DNA of 49,523 nt from Marinisporobacter balticus (GTDB lineage: Bacteria; Bacillota; Clostridia; Peptostreptococcales; Thermotaleaceae): positions 1 to 49,523 of the forward strand of contig NZ_SLWV01000026.1 in NCBI RefSeq assembly GCF_004345705.1. Direction: 5' to 3'. Positions 41,056-49,523 of this stretch are shown in pieces. Positions within the stretch are counted from its first letter, which is position 1, and each line of letters opens with the position of its first letter. The position numbers were made by a program, and so were the translations under genes. The notes beneath the pieces are model-generated. The model saw nothing but the letters and a program-made list of their open reading frames with translations, was not told where the DNA came from and made no database searches.

Positions 41056-44019
41056 GTGAAACGTAACTGGGAAGTGGATGAGTTAATCGAGTACTTTACT
41101 TTTTTACCCAATGAACATGCTTTACTAAGCAATAAGACAGGATCGACTCGATTAGGTTTTGCAATTTTATTTAAATTTTTTCAATATAAAGCCAGATTTC
41201 CAAACCATAAATATGAAATACCCAAGGATGTAATACATTATATATCTAAGCAGTTTAACCTTGATAGTAAACTCTTTGATGGCTATAACTGGAATGGTCG
41301 TTCAATTAAATATCATCGTGCTCAAATAAGAGAATACTTTGGATTTAAGGAATCTACAGTTGAAAATATGGAAGCTGTTACTTCTTGGCTTCAGCAGCAC
41401 GTTCTCTATTATGATACTGAGTACGAACACGTAAAAGTAGAAGCATACAATCGTTTTCGGGAACTCCAGATCGAACCTCCTACAACTGACCGTTTTGATC
41501 GTTTGGTTAGATCTGCAATTCATGCCTATGAAAATCAATTCTTTCAGGAATCCTTCCAAAAGATACCCCAGCAATCATTATCTCAAATTGACTTACTAAT
41601 AAATGATCTGACTAAGTATGAAGAATCTAATTTTGATAATTCAAAAGATGATACGCTTTCTTTTAGTCAATTAAGAGCAGACCCAGGACGCATTGGCCTT
41701 GAGAGTGTCTTTAAAGAAATTACTAAGCTAAAGACAATACAACAACTCAATCTACCACCAGATTTATTTAGGGGTATTCCACAAAAGATTATCAAAAAAT
41801 ATAAGCACAGAGCCGTTACAGAAGATATTCGAGAATTAAGAAGGCATCCTGAATCTATACGCTATACCCTTCTTGCTGCATTCTTTTATTTGAGAGGTCA
41901 AGAAATTACAGATAATCTCATTGAATTATTAACACAAATCATTCATCGGATAAGTGTAAGGGCTGAACGAAAAGTAGACAAAGAATTATTAAATGACTTT
42001 AAAAAAATTAATGGAAAAAACGGAATATTATTTAATATGGCTGAAGCTGTGCTGAATAATCCAGATGGAATTGTCAAGGATGTGCTATTCCCTGTTGTTA
42101 GTGAACAAACTTTAAAAGCGTTGATTAAAGAATTTAAAAACACCGGGGTAGCCTATCGAAAAAAAGTATATACTGTAATGCGCGGAAGTTACGGAAATCA
42201 TTATAGAAGAATGGTACCTGGATTACTGAACACCTTAGAATTTTGTTCCAACAATGATGTGCATAAACCTGTTATACAAGCTCTAGAAATTATACAAACA
42301 TATTCTTTTACAAACATACATTACTTTCCTAGTTCTGAATACATGCCTATTGATGGTGTTATACGTCCTGTACTGAGAGAAGCTGTAATCGAAAAAGATG
42401 ATAATGGTGAAGAACGGATTAATCGAATAAACTATGAAATTGTTACATTGCAAGCTCTGCGGGATAAATTAAGATGCAAAGAAATATGGGTTAAGGGAGC
42501 TAATAAATATAGAAATCCTGACGAAGATCTTCCAACTGACTTTGAAGCGCGTAGAGAAGAAAATTATAAAGCATTGAAACAGCCATTAGATGCAGAATCA
42601 TTTATATCAAGCTTAAAAAAATCCATGCACGAAGCCCTTAGTAAGTTAAACAATGGATTACCTAAGAACCCAAAGGTTAAAATTTCTGATAGAGCAGGGG
42701 GGCGAATAACAGTTTCTCCATTAGATGCGCAGCCAGAACCTCAAAATCTTTTTCGATTAAAATCAGAAGTTTCTCGCATATGGCCCATGACAAATCTACT
42801 GGATGTATTAAAAGAAACTGATTTAAGATTGTCTTTTACAGATCATTTCAAAACAATGGCTTCCAGAGAACAATTAGATCGATCAATTATCCAAAAACGA
42901 CTGATTCTATCTCTTTATGGGTTAGGAACCAATACAGGCTTGAAACGTATCTCAACAGGGAATCATGGAGAAAATTATCAGGATCTTTTATACATTAGGC
43001 GTAAATTTATCAATAAAGATAATTTAAGAAATGCTACAGCTTCAGTAGTTAATGCCATACTTAAGTGTCGTATGCAGGAGATATGGGGTAATGGTACAAC
43101 AACATGTGCTTCAGATTCAAAAAAATTTGGTGCTTGGGATCAAAATCTAATGACAGAGTGGCATATTCGTTATCGCGGCCGTGGTGTAATGATCTACTGG
43201 CACGTTGAAAAAAATTCTACATGCATCTATTCACAATTAAAAGCATGTTCATCTTCTGAAGTAGCGTCTATGTTAGATGGGTTATTAAAACATTGTACTG
43301 ATATGGAAGTAGAAAAAAACTATGTAGATACTCATGGACAAAGTGAAGTAGCATTTGCATTCTGTAATCTCCTAGGATTTCAACTTATGCCTAGATTCAA
43401 ATCTCTCCATTCAAAGAAACTATACAGACCCGACACAGGCATGCCAGAAGCCTATCAAAATTTACAACCTGTGCTAACAAAACCCATCAAATGGGATTTA
43501 ATTCGGCAGCAATATGATCAGATGATCAAATATGCTACAGCGCTGCGTTTAGGTACTGCTGAAACGGAAGCTATTATGAAAAGATTTACAAGGAATAACT
43601 TAAAGCATCCTACATACCAAGCTTTGGCTGAATTAGGAAAAGCAGTGAAAACAATCTTTCTATGTGAATATCTACATTCTGAAGATCTAAGAAGAGAAAT
43701 TCATGAAGGGCTCAATACAGTTGAAAACTGGAATAGTGCGAATTCATTCATTTTCTATGGTAAGGGTGGAGAAATATCAACAAATCGCATTGAGGACCAA
43801 GAAGTATCTGTACTTTGTTTACATCTACTTCAAAACTGCTTAGTATATATAAACACATTGATGCTCCAACAAGTATTATCACAAAAGAAGTGGTATAATA
43901 TCATGGAAAAAGAAGATTTTAGAGCATTAACACCACTGATCTATTCACATATCAATCCATACGGTAATTTTGATTTAAATATGAATGATCGATTACCTTT
44001 GGATATATTGGCAAGCTAA
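41056..44019 (+). CDS. tnpA: Tn3-family transposase
   Basis: A 987-residue transposase of normal full length. A DUF4158-type N-terminal domain (about 1-170, LPNEHALLSNKTGSTRLGFA) binds the ends. The DDE core is visible: first Asp in TTCASDSKKFGAWDQ, second in NYVDTHGQSEVAF, and the Glu region with NTVENWNSANSFIFYGKGGE. The C-terminus ALTPLIYSHINPYGNFDLNM is the family signature. Start GTG 41056 follows GGGGAG. It ends 93 bases before the right end of the element. It appears intact and so possibly active. Confidence 0.95.
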   Translation: MKRNWEVDELIEYFTFLPNEHALLSNKTGSTRLGFAILFKFFQYKARFPNHKYEIPKDVIHYISKQFNLDSKLFDGYNWNGRSIKYHRAQIREYFGFKESTVENMEAVTSWLQQHVLYYDTEYEHVKVEAYNRFRELQIEPPTTDRFDRLVRSAIHAYENQFFQESFQKIPQQSLSQIDLLINDLTKYEESNFDNSKDDTLSFSQLRADPGRIGLESVFKEITKLKTIQQLNLPPDLFRGIPQKIIKKYKHRAVTEDIRELRRHPESIRYTLLAAFFYLRGQEITDNLIELLTQIIHRISVRAERKVDKELLNDFKKINGKNGILFNMAEAVLNNPDGIVKDVLFPVVSEQTLKALIKEFKNTGVAYRKKVYTVMRGSYGNHYRRMVPGLLNTLEFCSNNDVHKPVIQALEIIQTYSFTNIHYFPSSEYMPIDGVIRPVLREAVIEKDDNGEERINRINYEIVTLQALRDKLRCKEIWVKGANKYRNPDEDLPTDFEARREENYKALKQPLDAESFISSLKKSMHEALSKLNNGLPKNPKVKISDRAGGRITVSPLDAQPEPQNLFRLKSEVSRIWPMTNLLDVLKETDLRLSFTDHFKTMASREQLDRSIIQKRLILSLYGLGTNTGLKRISTGNHGENYQDLLYIRRKFINKDNLRNATASVVNAILKCRMQEIWGNGTTTCASDSKKFGAWDQNLMTEWHIRYRGRGVMIYWHVEKNSTCIYSQLKACSSSEVASMLDGLLKHCTDMEVEKNYVDTHGQSEVAFAFCNLLGFQLMPRFKSLHSKKLYRPDTGMPEAYQNLQPVLTKPIKWDLIRQQYDQMIKYATALRLGTAETEAIMKRFTRNNLKHPTYQALAELGKAVKTIFLCEYLHSEDLRREIHEGLNTVENWNSANSFIFYGKGGEISTNRIEDQEVSVLCLHLLQNCLVYINTLMLQQVLSQKKWYNIMEKEDFRALTPLIYSHINPYGNFDLNMNDRLPLDILAS

Positions 44020-44024
44020 GAAAT

Positions 44025-44059
44025 AAAAATGGTCTCCGAAATATCTGGAGACCATTTTT
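44025..44059 (+). terminator. Transposase terminator
   Basis: A 13-bp stem (44025-44037 with 44047-44059, core ATGGTCTCC/GGAGACCAT) ends in TTTTT. Its last bases are part of the terminal repeat. Confidence 0.9.
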
Positions 44060-44112
44060 ACATTTTATGTAAGCTACTTTGCCCCTGGTGACAGCTTCGC
44101 TGGTACTACCCC
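44054..44112 (-). repeat. Right terminal inverted repeat of the transposon (59 bp)
   Basis: The exact complement of 35839-35897, ending in TACTACCCC. The next five bases are GTATA. Confidence 0.9.
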
Positions 44113-44383
44113 GTATAGCCTGTGTAGATACTTCAGTAGCTATCTTTGAATTTAGGTTAGCACTCATTGCCACAAGTGTGTTTTTAGATACATCTAGTCC
44201 GGAAAATGCACATAGATAAAGAAATTCCCATGCTTGAATTTTCCCCTGCCTTTGAACAAAACCAACGTCTCTTGCGATTTTTTCTATTTCTTCTTTTGAG
44301 ATTATTTTAAGTATTTCTTTAATCATTTGCTGCATGCTGCTTTTCATAGTATTTATATTTTTTAGGACTTTTGCTTTTGCCAT
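44113..44383 (-). pseudogene. IS4-family transposase, 5' half, cut by the transposon
   Basis: From ATG 44383 the frame gives an IS4-type N-terminus (QAWEFLYLCAFSGLDVSKN, then SANLNSKIATEVSTQAI) and then runs into the transposon end at 44112. The rest of such a gene (DDE core and C-terminus) is not found at the left end of the transposon. An AAGGAGG site precedes the start. A C-terminal piece of the same general family exists at 13522-13782. Confidence 0.75.
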
Positions 44384-44461
44384 TCTATGTCATTGCCTCC
44401 TTAGATACGTAAGTAGCATTAGTATACTATTTTTTGTCGAATGGGGGCAATGAATTTGTTA

Positions 44462-44499
44462 TCTAGAACCTTAGCTTGATGGGTATGTGGCGATACCCC
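44462..44499 (-). repeat. Terminal repeat of another Tn3-family element
   Basis: Read leftwards from 44499 it begins GGGGTATCGCCACATACCC and continues to AGCTAAGG, the general form of a 38-bp Tn3-type end. The outer end abuts the truncated transposase at 44501, so this element jumped into that gene. Its other end is not in the window. The IS4 relic lies inside it. Confidence 0.6.
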
Positions 44500-44500
44500 A

Positions 44501-46486
44501 TATACAACAGAAGGAAATAAAGAAGAGCGTTTTGACGCAATAGCTGAAGCCTTAAAAGCACAGAATACAGTAAATCCAGATGAAATTATATATAAATGTG
44601 AAATTCATAATACATACGCGGGAGATAACTATTTTCCATTTGCATGGGATTGCATAAAAGGAAAGTGTAGGGTAACTCTTTTTAAAGTTTTAGATAATGT
44701 AGAGTTATATTCTACAAATCAAGATAAAACAATGGAAGACGTAATAAATATTATTAAGAAAAATAGAAAATCAGCTCGTTTAGAAAAAATACTGAAGGAA
44801 GAATTTAAAAATATAGATTTATCCTGGATTTCAGAAAAATGGACAAAATTACTTACAGGTCATACTGGTAAAGTAAATAATAATGAATCTATAAACAGAA
44901 GACATTTTGAAGTATGTGTTTTTTATGAAATGATGCAGGATTTAAAGTCTGGCGATCTTTGTATTAAGGGAAGTGATAAATATTCAGACTATAGGGAACA
45001 ACTTATAAGCCTAGAAGAATACGATCAAGAAATCAAGACTTATGGTGAGCAGGTAGGTATTCCAATCACAGGCGTAGACTTCATTGAGCATGTTAAAACA
45101 TTATTAAATACAGCAGCTAATAATACGTCTAAATCTTTTCCTTCTAACCAATATTTAAGGATACAAAAGGGCGAACCAATTTTAACCCGCTTAAAAAAGA
45201 AAGAGGAACCAAAAGATTTAAATTTAATAAAATCTTTACTGGAAGACAGAATGAAACAGGTTAGCATTCTCGATATTCTATATACCTCCCAGCAATGGTA
45301 TAACTGGACAAAGTTCTTCGGACCCTTGTCTGGATTCGATTCCAAGTTAGATGATCCAGTTGAAAGATATTTAACAACAGTGTTTTGCTATGGGTGCAAC
45401 TTAGGTCCTTCTCAAACAGCAAATTCTCTAGATACCATTACACGAAAGCAAGTTTCATACATAAATCAATGGCATATAAGTAGCGATAAGATAGATAATA
45501 CAACAAATCATATCATCAATCTATATAAAAAATTTTCTATTTTGAAATATTGGGGAACAGGAGAAAGAGTGGCTGCTGACGGAACAATATGGGAAATATT
45601 TGAACGAAATATATTATCAGAACGACATATCCGATATGGAGTAAACGGTGCCATTGGTTATTATCATATATCTGATTTGTATATAGCTCTTTTTAGTAAG
45701 TTTATACCTTGTGGAGTGTGGGAAGGCGTATATATTCTAGATTTGTTGATGAATGAGAATGTGGATATAAACCCTCACATTATTCATTCAGATACTCAGG
45801 GACAAAATGAAACTATCTTTGGTTTATGTTTTTTACTAGGAATAGAACTCATGCCACGTATACGTAATTGGAAACATCTAAAGTCTTATAAACCTGATAA
45901 AACAAACACTTATGAAAACATCGACGACCTTTTTACAGAAAACATTGATTGGGAGTTAATTAAAACATATCTTCCAGACATGCTCAGAGTTGCACTTTCA
46001 ATAAAAATGGGAAGAATCACCCCTTCTACCATACTCCGTAAGCTTGGTAGTTACAGTAGGAAAAACAAGTTATATCAAGCATTTAGTGAGCTCGGAAAAG
46101 CTGTAAGGACTGGATTCCTTTTAAGGTATATATCAGATATTGATTTAAGAAGAATTATTCAAGGATGTACAAATAAGAATGAATCTTTTAATGGATTTAC
46201 GAAGTGGATAAATTTCGGTAATAATGGAGTTATTGGATCAAATAACCGTGAAGTCCAGAGAAAAATGATAAAGTATAATCATTTAGTTGCAAATACTATT
46301 ATATTTTATAATGTTTATCATATGTCAGCCATTCTACAAGATCTTTCATCAGAAGGTTATGATATAAATGAGGATATTATATCGTCATTAGCGCCGTATA
46401 TGACGAGTCATATTAATAGATTTGGAAAGTATAGTATTGATAAGAATATAAAAATCCCAGAATTGAAATTTTATATAGAAGTTTAG
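44501..46486 (+). pseudogene. Second Tn3-family transposase, N-terminally truncated
   Basis: The frame is open from 44501, immediately after a Tn3-type end, so about the first third of the protein is lost; the first usable ATG is 44732. The DDE core remains: Asp in VAADGTIWEIFERN, Asp in IHSDTQGQNETIFG, Glu region NKNESFNGFTKWINFGNNG, and the C-terminus SSLAPYMTSHINRFGKYSI. It diverges clearly from the transposase at 41056, so it belongs to a different Tn3 element, probably the one whose right end is at 47308. Confidence 0.85.
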
Positions 46487-46542
46487 AAAAACTTAGTTTA
46501 TTCATGTGTACTTTTCTTACCCATAGAGACTTTAGTTATGTT

Positions 46543-46589
46543 AAAAAACCATAGTAAATGTAAAATTTTTACTCCTACTATAGTTTTTT
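46543..46589. terminator. Bidirectional terminator between converging genes
   Basis: AAAAAACCATAGTA (46543-46556) pairs with TACTATAGTTTTTT (46576-46589) with one mismatch; A- and T-runs on the two sides serve both strands. Confidence 0.75.
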
Positions 46590-47130
46590 ACACGAATCGT
46601 GGCCATACCCCTGCTACACCCATTTTGTAGCCTTTGTTGTTAGTTAGGGTTGTTTTCTGTATATTATACTCTGTACCCGATAAACCTGGTAAATGAGTTT
46701 CTGCTTTAGCTGATACAATTTTAGCTTCTGCAGTTGTTTCATCGTATTCAAAATAAGCTTCTATTTTTGATGTCCATATTTTAGGATTTGGCCACATAGT
46801 ACTTTTCATAACATATTGTCTTGTAGCCCATTTGTGATCAGGTAAACTTGAACTTTTAAATAATCTAACACTACCAACAAAAGTTTCAGTTAGTTCACTT
46901 TCTAAAAAAAAGTCTTTATTAATTTTTATTTTTTGAATTCCTTTTTTTGTTCTATCAATTTGCTTTACAGCTCTTTCCATTTCTTCTGGTGTTACTTTTG
47001 ACAGTTTCAATTTCACTTCTTCAACTTGACTTTTAGATAATTCAATGGCTTCATTATCTGCTGCAAAAGCCATTGAGTTCATGCTAAATATCATACAAAA
47101 AATCATTAAAATTGTTGCAAATTTTTTCAT
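46588..47130 (-). CDS. Secreted protein of unknown function
   Basis: A 180-residue protein with a clear signal peptide (MKKFATILMIFCMIFSM then SMAFAADN, cleaved after AFA). The mature part is rich in Lys and Glu and then beta-rich, with YVMKSTMWPNPKIWTS and THLPGLSGTEYNIQ. I do not recognise the family. The start at 47130 is chosen because AGAAGGG precedes it and the signal peptide begins there; an upstream in-frame ATG gives an unlikely 14-residue extension. It lies between the truncated transposase and the Tn3 end at 47308, so it is probably a passenger of that element. Confidence 0.7.
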   Translation of the reverse strand: MKKFATILMIFCMIFSMNSMAFAADNEAIELSKSQVEEVKLKLSKVTPEEMERAVKQIDRTKKGIQKIKINKDFFLESELTETFVGSVRLFKSSSLPDHKWATRQYVMKSTMWPNPKIWTSKIEAYFEYDETTAEAKIVSAKAETHLPGLSGTEYNIQKTTLTNNKGYKMGVAGVWPRFV

Positions 47131-47270
47131 AAAAAAAAACCCTTCTGTATTCTGATTTTGTTTTTTTGACATATCTTGGTAATTTTAACATATTAAACGA
47201 GTGAAAAGAGTAGAAATTTGTAATCTGAAAAAATAAATTTACTCCCTTGGGCTCATGCCGAGTGCCGTCG

Positions 47271-47308
47271 GAGACAAATACAGTTTATAGGTATCTCGGC
47301 GGTACCCC
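47271..47308 (-). repeat. Tn3-type terminal repeat, right end of the truncated element
   Basis: Read leftwards from 47308 it begins GGGGTACCGCCGAGATACC, a typical Tn3 outer end, and the similarity in style extends some way further. It faces right, so the element body includes the secreted-protein gene and the truncated transposase. The left end is missing. Confidence 0.6.
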
Positions 47309-47422
47309 TTTAAAAGAGGCTTGTGGGTGAAGGCGTAGACGAAGGCAACGCCCTTTCTCGCCCTTTCTTTTTCTTTTCACTCTCTATGTAGATTTAACTA
47401 TTAAAATCAAAACAAAGTATCT

Positions 47423-47614
47423 CTAAAAAAGAGTTACTGGAAAGTTTTTAAACAATGGTTTTGAATTAATAAATAAAGCATATGTACGAGCTTTTACTCC
47501 TTCTTGTCTATGGCCATTAGCTCTAACAATAACACCTTTGTCAACTAAGCCTCTAACAATTCGACTAACAGTTGAAGAACTTGTCCCTAATCTTTCTTGG
47601 CGTAGAACCAGCAA
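47423..47614 (-). pseudogene. Remnant of a winged-helix regulator
   Basis: The frame contains a clear helix-turn-helix and wing: RLGTSSSTVSRIVRGLVDKG, then VRANGHRQEGVKARTYAL. The N-terminal part is in another frame upstream (NELSDYKQAISIISI, about 47640-47690), so at least one frameshift has occurred. It could be a MarR-like or plasmid-type regulator. No intact version is possible here. Confidence 0.5.
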
Positions 47615-47811
47615 AGCTGCTATAAGTGCAAAGTTGAATTGAAATTATTGAAATTGCTTGCTTATAGTCCGACAACTCATTTAGCATTATATATTTATAG
47701 ACTTTGATTTTAATATGAGTTTTAGGATTGTTTTTCAAACTTTTTGATCTTAGAATGCTGATATTTACTATAGTCTATAAAACGCACGTTTATGGTACCT
47801 TTAAAAAGAAT

Positions 47812-47839
47812 ACAACAAGAACATTTCTACTCTTGTTGT
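47812..47839 (-). terminator. Terminator-like hairpin downstream of the HXXEE gene
   Basis: ACAACAAGA (47812-47820) pairs with TCTTGTTGT (47831-47839). On the minus strand ATTCTTTTTAAAG follows. It lies about 140 bases after the HXXEE stop codon. The rest of 47640-47979 holds only the regulator relic and AT-rich DNA. Confidence 0.5.
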
Positions 47840-47979
47840 GAACAATTTAAGAATTATGTTTACTTGAATTTGCTTTTTCAAAATCAAAAATTTGTTTTAT
47901 TATTATTATCTATTTATGGTTGTCTTTTTTGTATATGCCCATCTTATTGACTTTTCGTAGATTAACTAATTATAATACT

Positions 47980-48516
47980 TCATTTATTTGAGAATTTACA
48001 TAATTGGTTTTCAAAGTTTTTTTCTACACTGTGAAGGAAAACATAAATTACAAATCCAAATAACGAACCAGCAACACAAGATAGGATTATTTCAGTTACG
48101 CTAAATCCTAATATTAATGTTGCAGTATAAAGAATATAGATACTTAAAGGTAAAAATAAAATTGCAGTTATAATACCTGGAACATAATGTTTAAATTTTA
48201 AGGTCAAATTAAAATGAGCTGTAATAAAGTGAGCTGTAGTGGCAAAGAAAAGCCCATACCAAATATAATAGCTATTAAAAATGATTGAAAACAAGGCAGC
48301 AAACGAAAAAATGAGAAATAGGATTGCTACTCCAATTGAGAAAGAATCTGTACTTTTAAAATCTGCAAATGGTTTCTTTTTCATTGTGCAAGTGTCAAGG
48401 TAATGCTTATACTTTTCCCTCCAAGCTGAAATAAATATAATTTCTTCAAAGTCGTGGGTCATAAAGATAATAGGAAATAGCCAAACAATAACATTCATAC
48501 TATTCATATAAATCAA
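47980..48516 (-). CDS. HXXEE-domain membrane protein
   Basis: A 178-residue protein with about five hydrophobic segments. It has the family motif near the N-terminus, FMTHDFEEIIF (H-x-x-E-E), and a later FATTAHFITAHFNL helix with conserved histidines. HXXEE proteins have no established activity; the H and E residues in membrane segments may bind a metal. It is divergent from the TetR gene, an arrangement common for this family, and is probably repressed by it. The start is behind AAGGAG. Confidence 0.85.
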   Translation of the reverse strand: MIYMNSMNVIVWLFPIIFMTHDFEEIIFISAWREKYKHYLDTCTMKKKPFADFKSTDSFSIGVAILFLIFSFAALFSIIFNSYYIWYGLFFATTAHFITAHFNLTLKFKHYVPGIITAILFLPLSIYILYTATLILGFSVTEIILSCVAGSLFGFVIYVFLHSVEKNFENQLCKFSNK

Positions 48517-48541
48517 CTCCTTAAATTAATTTTAGTATTTA

Positions 48542-48598
48542 GTCACACATGAGAATCTAATGCACACATGTGACATGTAACTTTAAATATAGTATAAT
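48542..48598 (+). promoter_or_regulatory. Divergent promoter/operator region of the TetR gene
   Basis: -35 GTGACA (48570-48575), a 17-base spacer and -10 TATAAT (48593-48598). The palindromic CACATGTG at 48565-48572 and the outer pair GTCACA (48542-48547)/TGTGAC (48569-48574) overlap the -35, where a TetR operator controlling both genes would be expected. Confidence 0.55.
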
Positions 48599-48675
48599 AC
48601 ATTTATAAATAATATCAATACGATTTAGATAAGTGCTACATATAAAAGAAATTGTGACACTTTAGGAGGGATACT

Positions 48676-49233
48676 TTGAAACAAAAAACAAATCGAATTG
48701 CTGAACAATCTAAGAAATGGTTAATTGAAGCCCTATTTGATTTAATGAAAGAAAAACCATACTCTATTATTACAGTTAAAGAAATAGCCGATAAAGCACA
48801 GTTATCAAGAAGAACATTTTATCGCAATTTTAAAGTTAAAGAAGATCTACTATCTAAATATACTTATTATTTATTCGAAGACTATATAAAATCTATAAAA
48901 GAAAATACTGATTTCTCTTTTAATAGCACACTTATTCATTATTTTGAATTTTGGAATAAACATATTAAGGAATTAGAATTACTTAAACAAAATAATTTAT
49001 TTTACTTGATCATGGAACAAATAAATTCATTTATACCTGATATAAATAAATTTTCAGAAGTTCAATGGCACGATTACGATAACCATATTGAAGAAGAATA
49101 TATAGGCCTTTATAACATAGGTGGTCTTTGGAATGTATTATCTAAATGGATAGACAATAAAGAAAGAGAATCCCCTAAAGAAATGGCTCAAGCAATTATA
49201 AAAGCAATTAGTAATTTTTCAAAATCAATTTAG
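48676..49233 (+). CDS. TetR/AcrR-family transcriptional regulator
   Basis: A 185-residue protein. The N-terminal DNA-binding domain includes ITVKEIADKAQLSRRTFYRN, the TetR signature helix-turn-helix (about 30-52); the C-terminal helical part (about 80-180) would bind a ligand and dimerise. The start is TTG 48676 behind AGGAGGG. It is divergent from the HXXEE membrane protein and likely controls it and itself. Confidence 0.92.
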   Translation: MKQKTNRIAEQSKKWLIEALFDLMKEKPYSIITVKEIADKAQLSRRTFYRNFKVKEDLLSKYTYYLFEDYIKSIKENTDFSFNSTLIHYFEFWNKHIKELELLKQNNLFYLIMEQINSFIPDINKFSEVQWHDYDNHIEEEYIGLYNIGGLWNVLSKWIDNKERESPKEMAQAIIKAISNFSKSI

Positions 49234-49339
49234 GACATTGCTTTATATAACAAGGCTTATGTAAAAATAGCAAAAGGCAGATAAAATTATCTGTCTCAAT
49301 CTGCTGACAAAATCTTTCATAATTAAATTTTTACTGATG

Positions 49340-49373
49340 AGCTAGCTAGATTAGCAAATTAATCTCGCTAGCT
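49340..49373. terminator. Long hairpin near the right edge
   Basis: AGCTAGCTAGATTA (49340-49353) and TAATCTCGCTAGCT (49360-49373) pair with a single mismatch around a 6-base loop. It could terminate transcription coming from the right edge. Confidence 0.5.
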
Positions 49374-49522
49374 ATAAATCTTATCCGCCTAATAAAAACT
49401 ACATGCGCATTATTACAAATACTATTTATATCCCCTGGTCTGCTCCACTTCATTTCTGAAATTCTTGATATTTCAGCATATTCAACATGATGCATACATA
49501 CACCGACTTTAAATCGTACCGT
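49346..49522 (-). CDS. Possible 3' end of a gene entering from the right edge
   Basis: An open frame of 58 codons on the minus strand runs from the window edge to a TAG at 49346 and reads in part KWSRPGDINSICNNAHVVF. No domain is recognised. The hairpin at 49340-49373 overlaps its stop, which would suit a real gene end, but chance is not excluded. Confidence 0.25.
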   Translation of the reverse strand, partial: TVRFKVGVCMHHVEYAEISRISEMKWSRPGDINSICNNAHVVFIRRIRFIASEINLLI

Positions 49523-49523
49523 A

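Larger units (their letters stand above)
35839..44112. mobile_element. 8.3-kb Tn3-family transposon carrying a lysis/release module
   Basis: Bounded by 59-bp perfect inverted repeats starting GGGGTAGTACCAGC. Content: TnpI-like tyrosine recombinase (minus), palindromic candidate resolution site, UviA-like sigma factor, BhlA/UviB holin-like protein, amidase, small hydrophobic-hairpin protein, WG-repeat membrane protein (minus) and a full-length Tn3 transposase. The five flanking bases are GGATA on the left and GTATA on the right, so the target duplication is imperfect. On the right the element interrupts an IS4-type transposase gene whose other half is not on the left side, which suggests a deletion or exchange next to the transposon. 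Confidence 0.85.

Noticed and set aside
40938..41132. 64-codon minus-strand open frame over the transposase start
   Set aside because: It overlaps the well-supported tnpA start and has no features of its own.
47599..47637. Stretch resembling the left end of the 8.3-kb transposon (GTAGAACCAGCAAAGCTG)
   Set aside because: The match is weaker than at 19642-19681 and overlaps a reading frame that seems continuous with the regulator remnant, so coincidence is plausible.
1..49523. CRISPR arrays, rRNA or tRNA genes
   Set aside because: No regularly spaced repeats and no recognisable tRNA or rRNA sequence were seen on reading; a dedicated scan was not possible.

Overview
The window is low-G+C, AT-rich DNA with clostridial-type genes: an agr-type cyclic-peptide quorum system, a UviA/UviB-like sigma factor and holin pair, a SAM-I riboswitch, copper-amine-oxidase-N and WG-repeat proteins, and strong GGAGG ribosome binding sites. 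A member of the Clostridia (Firmicutes) is the best guess; I cannot name a species. Much of the window is accessory DNA, with at least three Tn3-family transposon ends, two Tn3 transposases and several decayed genes.

Layout. 1-234: end of a Tn3-family element lying mostly outside the window. 509-3538 (minus): a drug-efflux-type operon with an AraC/GyrI regulator, a GyrI-like protein, an ABC ATPase and an ABC-2 permease. 3883-4794: a DUF1835/DUF3658 protein. 4902-5081: tail of a serine recombinase. 5159-10594: a two-component system next to a VTC-domain protein, a DUF4956 membrane protein and a carbohydrate-binding-type lipoprotein. 10707-13374: a promoter, SAM-I riboswitch and terminator controlling an APC permease and a homocysteine S-methyltransferase. 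13.5-14.6 kb: an IS4 remnant, hairpins and a secreted copper-amine-oxidase-N protein.

14.6-35.7 kb is a secondary-metabolism island. Its left part is a ruin (a broken cyclic-peptide ABC exporter and a broken type II thioesterase) around an intact Sfp-type phosphopantetheinyl transferase. An agr locus follows: a split AgrC, AgrB, an unlisted small AgrD at 18555-18695, and a LytTR regulator. The biosynthetic operon (19946-35062) carries the four genes for hydroxymalonyl-ACP (FkbK, J, I and H types, with no O-methyltransferase), a free-standing acyltransferase, an ACP-aminotransferase-C-A-PCP protein, a KS-AT protein whose AT has lost its catalytic Ser and His, a MATE exporter and a type II thioesterase. 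Read together, these predict an alpha-hydroxy-beta-amino acyl group joined to one amino acid. That is the backbone of aminopeptidase inhibitors such as bestatin and microginin (inference). A dead PepD-type dipeptidase gene lies just downstream.

35839-44112 is a Tn3-family transposon bounded by 59-bp perfect inverted repeats. It encodes a Tn3 transposase and a TnpI-like tyrosine recombinase with a palindromic candidate resolution site. Its passengers look like a lysis or release module: a UviA/TcdR-like sigma factor, a BhlA/UviB holin-like protein, an N-acetylmuramoyl-L-alanine amidase and a small protein with a hydrophobic hairpin, plus a WG-repeat membrane protein. The sigma gene and the amidase gene are each preceded by the same two-part motif, TTTACA-N10-TAAATTCGCTTA, so the element probably carries its own transcription circuit. 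I consider this transposon and the PKS/NRPS cluster the two most interesting systems here.

44.1-47.3 kb is a pile-up of broken elements: an IS4 transposase 5' half, another Tn3 end, an N-truncated second Tn3 transposase, a secreted protein and a Tn3 end at 47308. 47.4-49.5 kb holds a regulator remnant and a divergent HXXEE membrane protein/TetR pair. I saw no rRNA, tRNA or CRISPR array.
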